A stretch of DNA of 64,000 bases from Rotaria sordida (taxonomy: Eukaryota > Rotifera > Eurotatoria > Philodinida > Philodinidae). Positions 34,955-48,268 of this stretch are shown piece after piece. A program made the translations under genes and the position numbers. Positions within the stretch are counted from its first letter, which is position 1; every line of letters begins with the position of its first letter. The stretch spans positions 1-64,000 of the forward strand of contig CAJNOL010000279.1 of NCBI GenBank assembly GCA_905250125.1, read 5' to 3'. The notes under the pieces were generated by a model, which had not been told where the DNA came from, did not search any database, and worked only from the letters and a program-made list of their open reading frames with translations.

Positions 34955-35605
34955 TTAAGCATTTCCTGGTGATGTATTTGTTGCGTATTGTTCTGCGCGT
35001 GGAGTGCTGCGAAGTTCAAGAAATTGGTAAATTGCATCAGCTACATAAGTACAAAAAGCTGCAAAGCCAAAGAACTATAAAAACAAAAACAGAAAGATTT
35101 GTTTTTTTTTCTTATCATCTTTTTTCAATTAATGATTTACCGCTGCAGCGCCATAAACACCACTGTCTTTTGCAGCAGTTGCAATAACAATACTTGAAAT
35201 GAAATAAAACAAAGCAATAAATGTACACCAAGCAATTTCCTAAATAGAATCATATGGAAAATTTTTAATAATTATTTCAATAACTTACAATTATATACCA
35301 ATGTCGTTTCTGACACAAGGCTTTTAGATTTGATATACATATAAGAAATATTACTATTGTTATAATGAGTGCGAGTATGGTAACAAACAAAAAAAAACCT
35401 CGACGTCCGTTACCCTCGTTAAGACTTGGCCCAGCACCACATAAAATTACCGCAACTATATCACAAACCTAAATATTATAATAAACATTATTTCTTTTTT
35501 ATTTTAAATTATAACTATATTTACCAATTCAATGATTTTGAGTACAATAGACACTCGTGTCATATTTTGAAATCCACAAGAAATTACGGATGTTAAGTTG
35601 CCCAT
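34955..35605 (-). CDS. MARVEL-domain tetraspan protein, CMTM/MAL type (159 aa)
   Basis: Four small exons on the minus strand: 35605-35525, 35468-35289, 35239-35141, 35074-34955, all phase 0 with GT-AG introns of 50-70 bp. The product is MGNLTSVISCGF..., then four hydrophobic segments: residues about 20-40 (IVLKIIELVCDIVAVILCG), 52-72 (FFLFVTILALIITIVIFLI), 88-108 (IAWCTFIALFYFISSIVIA) and 118-136 (AAAFFGFAAFCTYVADAIY). A short charged tail follows. Segment spacing, the LFY.ISS step and GAAAFFGF are typical of MARVEL proteins (CMTM, MAL, plasmolipin), which act in vesicle trafficking and membrane microdomains. The MGN.TS head also fits N-myristoylation. Confidence 0.8.
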
Positions 35606-36973
35606 GTTTGGTATGCTTTGATTCAAATTTTCAAATCTATAAAACTAGATGAATAAAATATTAAATTTGAGACTAACAAAACAACAACAAAAAAAAAAGA
35701 AACAAAGAGCACGTTGATTACAAGAGGTTATACATAGAACGTCCATATCCACCATCCTCCATTTTCTTTCGTCAAAAGTCAATACGATGATGAAGTATAG
35801 TATGTGTTCTATTTGACAAGCGATCGTTAAAGAAGAAACCATGAACGAGAAAAAAAAACGGGGCTAATGGCACGACCCTCTCAATAGGGTAACTAGTAGC
35901 CACAAAATATATCCGACTATTGAACAAAGGCTGACCGAGCTTGTCAATAGAGAACAATCTCACGTTATCTTGAATAAATAGAACTAATAATGAATAGTCT
36001 CGTTCATTGACATAAAAAAAGAAAAATAACGGATTTATATTGGAAGGAAGAGAGAGAATAAAAAAAAGAAAGAAATAAACTTTTTTTTTTTTTTTTACAT
36101 CGAATGATTTTTTTTCTTTTCCTTCCAGAATAATATTTTTATTTTTTTTTTAATATGATCAAAGTAAACAAACGCCCCTTGATAAGAAGTACTAAAAAAA
36201 AGAAGAGAAAAAAGTTATTTAAATTCTAATCAACTATTACTTGTTTCTATTATAGGACAACAGAAAGAAACATGATCTGATTGAAATGAATCATTAATTT
36301 TTAAAAAATTCAATTGGTTTATATCAACCAATAAGATTTCGTCGTTCCACCATAATAAACAATTCTTTGCCTTTATTGTTAGGATTATTTCATACTTTTT
36401 TTTTGTTATTACTATTGTTATTTTTCTTCCTTTTTTTTTAACCAAATGATCTTATTCTTCTACTGTATTTTGTGTTCTACGTATAATGAATTAACAATTA
36501 AATAAAGGTTTTTGTTGTTTCTTCTTCTCTTTTGTTTATTTAACGGATCACTATATGTTGACAAGGCCGAAATGTTTCCGTGAGTGCATAGCGACGGACG
36601 GACAATCGAACGTAGCATAACAATGCTGTCCGTCTTATTAAGAAAGCAAAAAAAAAATGTTCAGTTCATGTATGTATCCCTTATAACGACGTACATTTCA
36701 TGAATAAACCAATTTGCAGTCATCGTCGTCATTCGTGTCTTTCCATTTTACGCATCAAGAATTCGATCAGCTGATTTATTCCTTGCTGACTCATTCAACG
36801 TTATTAATAATGTGAGATGGAGAAGAAAAAAAAAAGAACAGATTTACTAAGATTACATGCGAAATAAATTTCTCTTGAAAAAAAAATATCAACGGAATAC
36901 ATTTTTTCTTTTAGCATTATATTCGAATATATTCATATATATTTTTTAATTCTTCGATCCCCAAAATCAATCG
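35606..36973. other. Divergent intergenic region between MARVEL and USP genes
   Basis: Head-to-head promoters are expected here. Long A/T tracts (around 36080-36155 and 36420-36440) and some higher-GC patches (near 35860-35945 and 36570-36640) are visible. No gene found. Confidence 0.4.
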
Positions 36974-39900
36974 ATGGCCGAATCGACAATTGTTCTTCGA
37001 AGTCCCGTTAAACCTGTAACATCATCAATTCGATGTTCATCACCAAATACATCATTAAATTCACCTACACATAATGGTACTGTTATTATTCTCAAAGATA
37101 ATAATAATAATGATCAACAACGACAACAACAATCGTCTACAACAATTAAAAATTCAACAGATGATCAGTTATCATTTCCATCGTATGGAAAAAAAAAGAA
37201 CTTTTATGAAAATTAAATTCAATTTTGTTGGATATTTATTTTTTTCTAGTCTAAAAACTGTTCAATCTAAACTTTATTATGCTGGTCATACTGGATTATA
37301 TAATTTGGGTAATACATGTTATGTTAATTGTGTACTTCAATTACTTAGGTTTGACAAAAAAAAAAAACATTAGTTTAATTTAAATTTAAAACCTAATATT
37401 TCTTTAGTCATGTACCACAATTTTGTGACGCAATTTGTTCAATGAGTTTTGAAAGTCTTGGTTTAGAACAACCATCTGATGTGCCAATGGTATGTATTTT
37501 ATAAATTAATTTTTGATAGAAATACTAAAAGTTTTCGAATTGTAATTAAATAAAACATTAAAAAAAAAAACTTTTCCCAGGTTGCTTCATCACATAATCC
37601 AACACGTTTAAAAGGTGGTGGTCGTGGTTTACTTAAAGCACTTGAATCTCAACCACGCCGAGTACCATGGTAATGATAGATTTATTTATTTCGATAATAT
37701 TTTATGGAGTTTCTTTTTTCTTGTGAAGTTATCTTGCATATGAATTACATGGAACATTTAATATAATTTGGTCGGGTAAATGTATGGTTTATTCACCATT
37801 AAATATGATTGCTGCTGTTCGACGTTTATTACCTAGTTTTGAACCATGTGCAATGGAAGATGCACAAGAATTTCTTGAGTAAAATGATATAAAATAAATT
37901 TTTAGAATAAATAAATAAATAAATATATATATATATTCAATGTTTTCTATAGAGCACTATTAGCTGCTGTGACAGATGAAATAAAAACGAACAATTTAGC
38001 GGATACAAATATAATTAATGATCTATTAGGTTTCTCTTCGGAAAGTCAGGTAGACTTTAATTTAAAAAAAAAGAAAAAAAAAAGAAATCTATGTTAATTT
38101 TTTTTTCGAAATTAGATATTATGTGAACAATGTCATCGTTTATCAGTCACAAAAACAGATGAAACATTTATCACATTAACATTCTCAGAAAAAATGCTTT
38201 GTGATGTAAGGGGATCTAGTCGTCGGCGTTCATGCCATCTTACAGGTTTGTTAATATTAATATGAATATAATTAATTGAATATGGTGTTTAGAAATGCTT
38301 GCTCATTTTTATCAATGGGAAGCTTTATCCACACCATTTCATTGTTCAAATTGTACTGGTAAAGATTTCAAAATCTAATTTATTTTTTCTCTTTTCAAAA
38401 TTTTCTTTTTATAATAATTTAGTTCGAAGTCCATCAAAAGAAGGTACAAAAGCACAAAAACGTTTACTAATATCCAAACTTCCACAAGTATTACATGTTG
38501 TTTTACGTCGATTCCGTTCATTACCGCAAACACCTTTACGACGACCGACATCTCGTCAAGCACGTCAATTATCACATAAAATAACTTTACATGTTAACTT
38601 CGATGAATATCTTGATATGGCACCATATTGTACACAATCAACACTTAACACATTATCATCGACATGTTCAAAACAAAATGATAATTCAACAAATGAATGT
38701 TTATATCGTTTACGTGGTGTTATTGTACATTATGGTAAAAGTATTAATACGGGACATTTCGTTGCTTTTGTTCATAATGATGTTCTTGGTAAAAAAAAAA
38801 ATTTATTTCATATGTGAAAAACTATTATTAAAATTATTATTATTATATAAAAAAAAATAGGTGAATGGCTTCGTTGTGATGATCATATGATTGAACAAAC
38901 AACATTTGAATCTGTCAAAACAGCGGATGCGTATATACTTGTTTATAGTCGATGTATAACAAATACAGTTTCATCTTCTATTCTAGCAAATCCATCAGGT
39001 TCGAAACAAAAAAAAATAATAAAAAATAAAAATTTTAATATTTTCCTATTTATTATATAGTCACATCAATGACATGTCAATTAACTAAACGGAAACGAGC
39101 TATATCAGTTGATAACTTAAATGAACAGAAAGATGAGTTATTAATATCTGAAAATACGAATGAAATGAGTAAATTAGTATTAAAGATATTTTTTCTAATC
39201 AATTAATTTTTGTAATGCTATAGATATAAAACAAGATAGATCAGATCAAGACAATGATGTAACAAAACATTTGAAACTTTTCTGTCTTAATTTGGGTAAA
39301 TAAAAGAATAAAAACTTTCATTATGTATTTATTACGAATAAAATTTTTATTATTTTTTTTAGATCCATTAGCAAGTGGTCTTCGTCGTCGAGCACATTCA
39401 CTTAATTTTGCTATTCGTAGTAGTCAACCTTCAATTGATAATACACGACAAAACACTTTAACATTGCCTACAGCTAAACGTCGACGCATAGAATCGATGA
39501 ATAATCTTTCTCTATCAGAAAATAATTCGTCGCAACGTGAGCAAATATTTATTGTTTTGTCTAAATTAAAATAAGTTATTATTTAGATATAATGTCAGGA
39601 TCGACATTATTATCACAACAAGTTATTCAAACAAGAAATAAAACTTCATCAACAATAAATAATAATGATTCATCATTAATTCCACAAAAAACAAAAAAAC
39701 CTACAAAAAGACGTCGTCGAACTGATCCTTATATGCGTATGTACTAAAATAAATAAATTTATTTATTTATTTTTATTATTTTTAGGCAAACGACGAATGA
39801 CAAAAGCATCCAATAGAAAAAATCGACATAAAATCGATGTATCGAATCTCGTATCTCTTCCATCAACTGATCAAACAATATCAACAGAATCTCTTTTACC

Positions 39901-41059
39901 ATCTGGACGTTCACCATTATCATTCACTTATGAAAATTCCAATGATTCAAATATACCAGCCACAAAGTAAATATAACAGTAATTGCAAACAAGTCTTGCT
40001 GTCAGGCAAAAAAAAGTATCTAAATTTGAATCCTTTTGTCTCATAATTTGGCTACAAATAGAGTATGTTGAACTCTGATCGCAAGGACTAATCAGGACTT
40101 GATCGGTCTTCATACGGAGGAGCTAGAAGGTCAACATAGATTTCATCTTCAGACGAGAATATCTCAACATAGAAAATGAATCTCGTAATGTTGAACTCTT
40201 CATTTGATAGCTCAGTGCTGTCTGTATCCTCAATAAAATTTCCATGTCAAACAGTTTTAGCTTGTCTAATTTATGAAGTATTCTTTAGATAATCTCCGCA
40301 TTAGAGTTGATGGAAATTGTCGAAAAGTTACCCGTATCTTTGGCTAATTTTAACCATTTGCTTTGAAATTTTCTCCAATAAGTGTCCTGTTCTAATCAAT
40401 TTTTTCTTGAAAACTTCATGATAACATTTATTAATGGAGAAAAGATTCGTTCTGAAACCGTCACAGATAATGAAGGCTTCTCTGTCCCTGAAGATTAAAG
40501 TGGATTAGAATATTTTTTTTGTGACACAATAAAGACATGCAAATCTTTATTTGTTAATAAAAAAATGGAAATTAAAGCATTTAAATAATGGGAAACCAGA
40601 AAAGTGTCAAAAAAAGCTTTTTTTTTTTTTATCCCTATGGAAAACCAGTGTTTTCATCGTAAATTCTTTGCATAAAGACTTATCGACTTCGGCTTGCTGC
40701 TTGCGATCAGAATTTATCGAGTTCTATTTATAGTCAAAATTTCAAGCAAAAGGATTGAAATTGATGTATTTTTTATTCGGTAGCGGGATTTCTTGCAACT
40801 ACTGTACATTTACTTTCTTCTATTATTTGAAATTTTCTATTTATTTAGACGTATTGGTCGCATACGAATTCAACGATGCATCAATGGATCGACAACCACA
40901 AATTCAACTGTACGTTTAATAACATCCGGTGAAACTAATACTCGTTTATCTTTACCATCACAACCAACTATACAATCATCATCATTTTTAACTAGTTTAA
41001 TCACTGTACGACGTTCCAATTCGCTCAATAATACTACAAGCAATCCGTCTAATTGTTAA
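36974..41059 (+). CDS. Ubiquitin-specific protease, USP44/USP49 type (773 aa)
   Basis: Sixteen exons: 36974-37182, 37250-37348, 37408-37489, 37581-37669, 37729-37878, 37953-38049, 38116-38245, 38293-38358, 38423-38788, 38861-38998, 39061-39168, 39224-39295, 39363-39536, 39587-39736, 39786-39966, 40849-41059. The Cys box GLYNLGNTCYVNC puts catalytic Cys at 93. The His box KSINTGHFVAF gives His419, and WLRCDD (436/437) the acidic third residue. The order ELHGTFNIIWSGK, MEDAQEFLE, LTEMLAHF, AQKRLLISKLPQVL, VNFDEYLDMAPYC matches USP44/49, which deubiquitinate histone H2B. Unlike those, no N-terminal Zn-UBP finger is present: residues 1-75 are low complexity. CxxC pairs (CEQC, CSNC) are kept. The C-terminal 290 residues are basic, Ser/Asn-rich and unrecognised. 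Intron 15 holds a foldback. Confidence 0.88.
40010..40785. repeat. Foldback element in intron 15 of the USP gene
   Basis: The left arm 40015-40090 (gaatccttttgtctc, ctacaaatagag, ctctgatcgcaagg) pairs with the complement of 40690-40775. It fills most of the 882-bp intron. Confidence 0.65.
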
Positions 41060-41578
41060 AAAAAAAAAGAAAATAATGTTTTCTCATTTTTTTTTGTTTT
41101 TCTTTCCCATTGTTCGTTAATTGCTGTTGTTTGTGCGTATATATATATATATACATGTTATAATTGTTTTAATTTCATCATCAAACGAGCAAAAAAACAA
41201 CAGTTTCTGTTCGACAGATTCTGTCTAATTATATCCTTTTATATATGGTGTGAAATTTTTTTTCGTCTTTTTTCTTTCGCCGTTCACGTAAGCTTTGTGT
41301 TAGTCATCGTTTCTTTTTTTTTTCTGATGTTTGTTTTGGTCGTTGCGTGTCATATTTCATCTTTGGTTTTTTTTTGTTCTTTTTCTTGCTGTATCTTTGT
41401 TTTACCACATATACACACTATAATACCCGCGGTAAATTGTATCACACCTATTATAAACATTTATTTCGAGGATGTAAACGTGTTTTTAGATTCCACAATA
41501 TTCGATTAAAAATACATCAACACACGTATATCAGTTTTGTTTGGAGTTTGTTTTTTTTTGATTTTGTCATTATTTTAG
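41060..41578. other. Intergenic, upstream of CSN6
   Basis: T-rich 519-bp gap with a (TA)n run at 41136-41152. It ends in a pyrimidine tract and attattttag directly against the CSN6 ATG. Confidence 0.45.
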
Positions 41579-43287
41579 ATGGCAACAACAGCGACGACAT
41601 CCACAACAACTACAGGAAAGAGCAGTGTAACATTGTCTCTTCATCCTTTAGTTATTATGAATATAGCTGAACATCATACACGTGTTCGTGTTCAAACATC
41701 ACAAGTAAAACCTGTTTATGGTGCATTATTAGGTAAAATAAAAGGTCGTCATGTTGAATTATGCAATACATTCGAATTTAAACTTGTTCATGATTCAACA
41801 CCGGCGACAACAACAACAACAACTTCTAATGTAACAATTGATATGGATTTTTTAACCAAAAAACTTGAATTAATTCGACAAGTTCATCCTGATCTTGATT
41901 TTACGGGTTGGTATACAGTTGAAAGTAAAGATTGGAATCCATCTACAATGAGTTCATTTTATGCTCAATTATGTTCACTTAATGAAAGTCCACTTCTTCT
42001 TCGACTTGATCCAGTTGGTGTATCAAATGAATTACCTATACATGTTTATGAAACAATTGTCGATTTAGGAACTAAAATTGATTTCATTGAAATACCTTAT
42101 ACACTTATAACTGAAGAGGCTGAACGTATTGGTATTGATCATGTTGCACGATATTCTGTAACTGATGGTACATCTGATACATCAATTGTATCTGATCAAA
42201 TAGCTATACAATATAATGCTATTCGTTTACTTTATCAACGTATGCTTATTTTACTTGAATATGTACGTGCAGTTAAACAAGGTCAATTAGAAAGAAATGA
42301 TGATCTTTTACGTGAAATCGGTTCTTTATGTCAACGTTTACCAATTATAAATACAGATGATAATAATAATCAAATGTTTCGTGAAGATTTTGATATTCAA
42401 CAATCTGACGTTGCTCTTTTGGCTTTATTAGCATGTTGCACACAAGAAATTAGTACATTGAATGATTATTTGAGTAAGTTTTATTTTAGTTTATTTTGTC
42501 GAAGCAAAAAAAAAGAAAAATTCATTTTGAAACTTAAGAATAAAGTCTGAATTACTTGTATAATTTAGAATTAATATAGAATCTTTGGAGCGGACGGTTT
42601 CATTGGTTTTTTTATTTTATTGTTTTCAGTATTTGATTTTGTGGTAATTTAATTTATATACATTGCCATTGGAAAATTAATATGATTGGATGTTCAGATC
42701 AATCAAATAAGAAAATTTTTTTTCTATGACAATAATGATTAAGTAGAAATGACTAGATCTGAGGTTTAGAGAACATGAAATCGAGTTTTTAGATCACGCA
42801 AAAAATTTATTCAATTATTTTTTACTTCTATAAATGATACAACTTTGAATATAGAAATTGTTTTATTTTCTATTCTATTTTTATAGAGAAATGATTAATA
42901 AATTAGATTTTCATATTGAAAATTTTTTAAGGTCATAGGGTTAATTTGATTGTTATCGAATTATTTCCCTTTTGGTATATGATATATTTCAGTAGAATCA
43001 TTAATCTTTTTTTCAACAGTTAGAAATGTGATAAATTGATTTACAATTTTCTTTTTTTATTCTTAAAAGAACATTCTTATCTTGAATTCATATGAAAATA
43101 AATAATCTAGTCAATTGTATAAAAATTTTGACGAACTTTTATTTTTTGTTTTTTTCGTTTAGACAAATTTCAAGTTGTACATGATAAACAACAACATTCA
43201 TCTGGTCCTGGCGGTAGTTTTGGATATGGTGGTGGTGGCCGTCGAATGGTTCGTGGTAGTGGTTATTTCCCAGCTTCGTTTGTCTGA
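41579..43287 (+). CDS. csn6: COP9 signalosome subunit 6 (339 aa)
   Basis: Two exons, 41579-42473 and 43163-43287, phase 1. The MPN domain (residues about 17-155) reads VTLSLHPLVIMNIAEH, GALLGKIKGRHVELCNTFE, DLDFTGWYT, ESPLLLRLDP. TLITEEAERIGIDHVAR and the C-terminal helices (ILLEYVRAVKQGQLERNDDLLREIG, LPIINTD, NDYLNKF) match CSN6 rather than eIF3f or Rpn8. The His-x-His-Asp metal site of active MPN+ proteins is absent, as in all CSN6. CSN6 scaffolds the complex that removes NEDD8 from cullins. The last exon adds a Gly-rich stretch (GGSFGYGGGGRR) before the end. AATAAA-like hexamers follow the stop. Confidence 0.92.
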
Positions 43288-45822
43288 TGTCATGAACACA
43301 TAACGTATTTTTTTATTATAATAAAGAAATTTCTTTTTTTTTCTGTGGTGAAAATCAACTCATTAAATGAGATAATGAACTTATCAAAGACAAAAAATTT
43401 GATAGAAGTTCGTTATTCATTTGCATATAGATAATATTAGACAGGCTAAGGAGCCGATTACATTCGTTTTGCATTCATCCCGATTAGTGTTGGCTTCAAG
43501 CCTTCTTCAATCAAATCAATGAACGTGCTGGCTAAACAACAAAGAATTAACATTTTTTTTTTCTAGTGTTAAGCAAGAGAGAGGGGGAGAGAGAGAGAGA
43601 GAGAAAGAATATAGATTGTTCTTTGTTAGTTTAATAATAATGTGAAGAGAGCGAGAAGGGTAAGACAACAAAAAAACGATTACTACAAGAAAATATTTAT
43701 CATCATTCAGTACATTGATGTCGATGTTTCCTGTAGTTGATTCGAAGTAACGATGAATGAAAATTGCAACTCTTTTTTGCTTTTTTTTGTTCATAGTTAG
43801 TCTTTTTTTTTTCTAATATTCATTTGCATTTATGGGCTTGACGAGTCAATTCTTCGAAAAAATACATCATTCTTTCTCTTTGTCTCTCTCTCTCTCTCTC
43901 CCTTCTCTTATGCTCTTCAATTAGTTATCCCTATTCTTGCACAGATAAAGTAATTTATTTGCCGTCTTTTATACAAAGCTAGTACTATTTGGTGCTCTTC
44001 ACTTTGATTACAATATAAAGGGGAAGAAGATGTCTCTTTCCCTTCTTCCTCTCATATATATTTTTTTTTCATGTGTTCATTACATAAAAAAAAACGACTA
44101 GAACAACTACTTCCAGTTGCATTCATTCATCCATCCATCCGTCCATTCATCCATCTATCTATCTTCTGTGCTCCATCGATTTTTTTCTTAGTTCTATGAC
44201 GGCAAGCAAAAAAATTCTTAACATTAGAGAAGAACCGGAGAAAGGAAGAGAGGCTAAGAGAAACGACGAGTCGATTCGAAATAGACCGGCAATAGTGGCG
44301 CGGGCGTTTTCCTCGTCCTCATCATCGTCATAGATAGATAGAAAATATAATCTATCAGCGCTCGCACACACACACACACACACACATATATAAACATTTT
44401 ACATGATTGTGTAGCCCCCTCATCGTCTCTCTCTTCTCCCATCATTCACACACTAGGCAATGTAGAAGGCATGGAACAGACAAAAAAACATTGCGGTTCT
44501 AATATCGACGAACAACGATAAAGACGACGACGAGGAGGAGAAAAGAACGAGAGAAAGACGGAAGAAAAGTGCCAAAAAAATGAAGCAAACATGAGAAAGA
44601 AAGAAAGACGAATGAATAAAGAAGCAAATGCTTTTTTTTGCAATACATACGTGTGCGAATGTCCACGATACATCATTTGCTCTCTCTCTCTCTCTCTCCT
44701 TTTTTTTGCTTGACATGCTTTCTTGCTTGCTTTAATTTTTTTTCTCTTTACTACCATACCATCTGGTGCAGTACAAAGTATAGGAACGTGTATATGTAGA
44801 AGCACAAAAAAAAAAACGAGAGTCAATACAAGAAAAAACGACCGACCAGTGGCAACAACATATAGTAGTATCACATCCATCCAAATTGTCTTCTCTCTCT
44901 CTCTCTCTCTCTATTTCTGTTTGTATATTCTCGCACTATCAAATTGATTAAAGATTTTAGTATTAAGTGATGGAATCATTCGTCAGATCATTTTTACGCA
45001 ATCATCATCTTCCTAGTAGACATCAAGACCAAATAACAACAAAAAAAAAATAACTAAGAGCAGGTAAGAATGTTAACGAAAGATCAACGAGGGTTATGCT
45101 CTCTTATTCCAGTATCACAAGCACAAGCAACAACCGAATGACGGCAACGATCGGAAACAAATGAGAGTTCATCTCAAGGGATTAGAAGCAGCAGCAATAG
45201 TAGTAGTCGAAGCAACTCCATTTATTATTCTTTACCATTATCATCCATCTCTATGTCTACGCAAGTGCCGATCACACGTTGTGTGTCGTCGACGCCGTCA
45301 TTTTTTTTTATTAGATAAGTGACATGCGAACATAGTAGCGGCTATTGATAATATTGCATCCTGTTACTACTGCATATTCAACGAGGTAGGATGAATTGGA
45401 TCATATAGGTTTTTTTTTCTTTTTCTAACAGTACTCGATGTTTATCTTGTGCATTTTCTAATGAAGGAAGGCTTTTTAAAAAAAAGTCGCGAGTGTAAAG
45501 ATTTCTATTTTTATCTTTTATATTCACATATATTATTTCGTATACAAAATACTATTGAGAAAGACAATTAGTAATAGGAATAGTGAAATCATACCGAGTT
45601 GAAAGTACTTTTTCTTGTCGAGTACGTGTGCAACATAGATTTTTGATCACTGGAAATCTTTTCCGTATGAAAGATCAAGAAATCGGCTTATATCTTACAA
45701 ATATCGACTGTCTAATGCGATCATCAGCAAACGAACGTAGCTGATGGCATAGATACAAACACTTCTTGTGTAAAGTCGCGACCCAAAGCTGTAATTAGAA
45801 CTCATTCTTTCCTTCTTTTCTG

Positions 45823-45853
<31 letters not shown>

Positions 45854-48268
45854 AACCATAGTCGTACTCGCTTTCGACAAGGTTGAACTCTTCTTATGTA
45901 TAGTTGAGCAGTATGTGTGAGAAGAATTCTCTCTTGTTCTTCATCCAATACATGCAAGAACCGATCAAGTCGAATGATAAGGTTCAAAATGCAAGTGTTG
46001 AATGTATATATATATATATATATATATGCATTCGTCTACTATTAGTGTTCGATTCTTTAGCCATAGGGATATGTATACATTTGTTCATTCATTCATCGCA
46101 CGATTTTCTTTCTTCTTTCTCATTCTTCAGTTTTTTTTTCTTACTATTTTTTTTCTCATGCTTACTCGATATACAACTCGTCGACAGACGAGTAGTAATG
46201 TTGCTTGTCTAGATGGAAATGTCATTTAAGGTCAGATGTTTTGTCTCTTTTCACAGAATTACCGTTTCGACAAGCAATTAAACCTAATATGTAATAAAAC
46301 CTATTAGCGATTATTGATGAATGTATTGATTCTCAATAGTTGCTTTAAGTCATCATCAAAGAAAAAAAAAGAAAAAAAAAGAAAGAAAGAAAGAAAGAAA
46401 CAACAAATGTAACAAAAAAAAGACAAAGAGATAAAGATACATATCTTCTTTATACTTGACTTCGTCATCATCATAGTCTTGTCGTTTTCTTTTGCTTCTG
46501 CTTTTTTATTTCGTTTGAAAGTGACCTTGTTGCTCATCATGGTCGTCATCATTTCATTCGTTTTTTACTATTACATTTGATTCATACATATAATATACAA
46601 TGTTATCTTTATCGTTCATTTGAACATTTATTTGGGATCTTGTTAGACTTTTTTTTACAGATAAGATCAACAATTTCTATTCGACTACATCATTTCAATG
46701 TTGTATTTTTTATCGGCTGTTTATAAAATATATGAATACAAGAATAGTTAATGTCTGTCTACTGCTTGTTTACTTGCTTATTTGTCTATTTCTACGTTTT
46801 GGAACAGATGAGTCTTCAGCACCTCGTTAATCTTTGTCACAAATCGATTTTCTTCTTTTGGACGGAGGTTTGACGAGGAATTGAGGCTCATCAATACAAT
46901 GAAATAGAATCGTTTTTCTATCTATGTTTTTTTTTGAATACAATAACAAAAGTCCCATGTTATTTAATATTATTTTGAATATTTATATATTTCTATTAGG
47001 TACCATTGTAATATTAACAATAATCTTTATTGCTTTTTTTTTGTGAATAATCAAAACTTACAAGAATAATATCCACTCAAAATTAATACTGCTCGAAACA
47101 AATAATAGTAATCAATTTAGTAAGTAGTTCAACTGATCAAATTCTAAAACACAATTAGAAACAAATCTATAGGGTAATCTATTCATCAATAGAGAAAAAG
47201 ATAGAAGTAAATTATATTTTAAAATGAAAAACAAAAATGATGAACTAATTGCAAAAACTATATATATGCTTATAAATAGGGAACTGCGGGTATACGTTTT
47301 TGTGAATGTGAGAAAGTCTGATCCGAATTTTTTTCCATCAAGATTTGACACCTTTTGTATATATGAACAAGTGAAGAATTAAGGTTTTAGCTATTTATTG
47401 GCTAATCTCAGATAAAAAAGTCAACGTACAATCATGTCTTATTGTACACTTTTCCATCATTCGATATATGTTAATAGAAAAAATGAAATTGAACAAACAA
47501 TTGATAAACAAAATTCTTCGTTGAAAATCGTCAAACTAATAGTAACACAAAAATCTTTACCTATATGGAATAGTTTTAGTTGTATCGATGTGAACGATAT
47601 CAAGCAAATAGGCAGCTACAGGTTCACGTTTTTTGTGAATCTGGATCTGTACCTGACAATAAATTAAACTTTGAACTTGGCTTTGGAGAGACTGGCGGTT
47701 CCCTAATTATAAATATAGAAGTATTGTTATTATAATATATTCTATATGTAAATATATAGAATAGTCTGAAAAGACATTAAGTAAAATAAATTTATTTCTA
47801 GTCGATTGTTCATCAGTTTTATAATCGATTCCGATCATGATCATATGAGATAAAAAGTAACATAGCTCTTTTTTTTTTTCTTTTTTGAACTAAGATTTCC
47901 CTTGAGAATAGAAACATTCGTCCGACATAGTTCAATTCTATGATAATGGTTAGTTTTTTTTTTCTTTAGAAAATATTAATTATGTATATTGAATAAATAA
48001 TTTTCTTTTCCAATCTATGTGTTCTACGTAATCATCATTGGAACATTATTTACACAAGTTTTGATTAATTTTTTATGAAAATTTTTATTTCTATATATTG
48101 AATATTCAATACGATAATGAATCACTGAATTTTATTGTTAAAAGGAGTTTATTATGAGAAAATATTTTTTTGTTTTGTTGTATCATTTATTTAATTAATT
48201 AAAAATGATATTCTCTCATAATTTCGATCTGTTTATATTAAATTAAATTGTTTGTTCTTGTTTTTATA
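43288..48268. other. 5-kb noncoding region rich in microsatellites
   Basis: Lies between convergent CSN6 (+) and the pyruvate-kinase-like gene (-). Simple repeats: GA at 43575-43608, TC at 43881-43901, CATC/CATT near 44121-44165, CA at 44364-44386, CT at 44680-44698 and 44890-44912, TA at 45828-45852 and 46004-46028, GAAA at 46361-46400. A Ser-rich frame at about 45142-45320 could be an exon (SSQGIRSSSNSSSRSNS) but lacks support. No gene is called. Confidence 0.45.

Noticed and set aside
44446..44880. 144-codon minus-strand frame
   Set aside because: Composition follows CT/GA microsatellites and T-tracts; it opens without ATG context or splice sites and looks like noncoding DNA.
45142..45320. 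Possible Ser-rich exon
   Set aside because: Open and low-complexity, but no neighbouring exon, and codon use is more GC-rich than real genes here. Left as a note in the intergenic entry.
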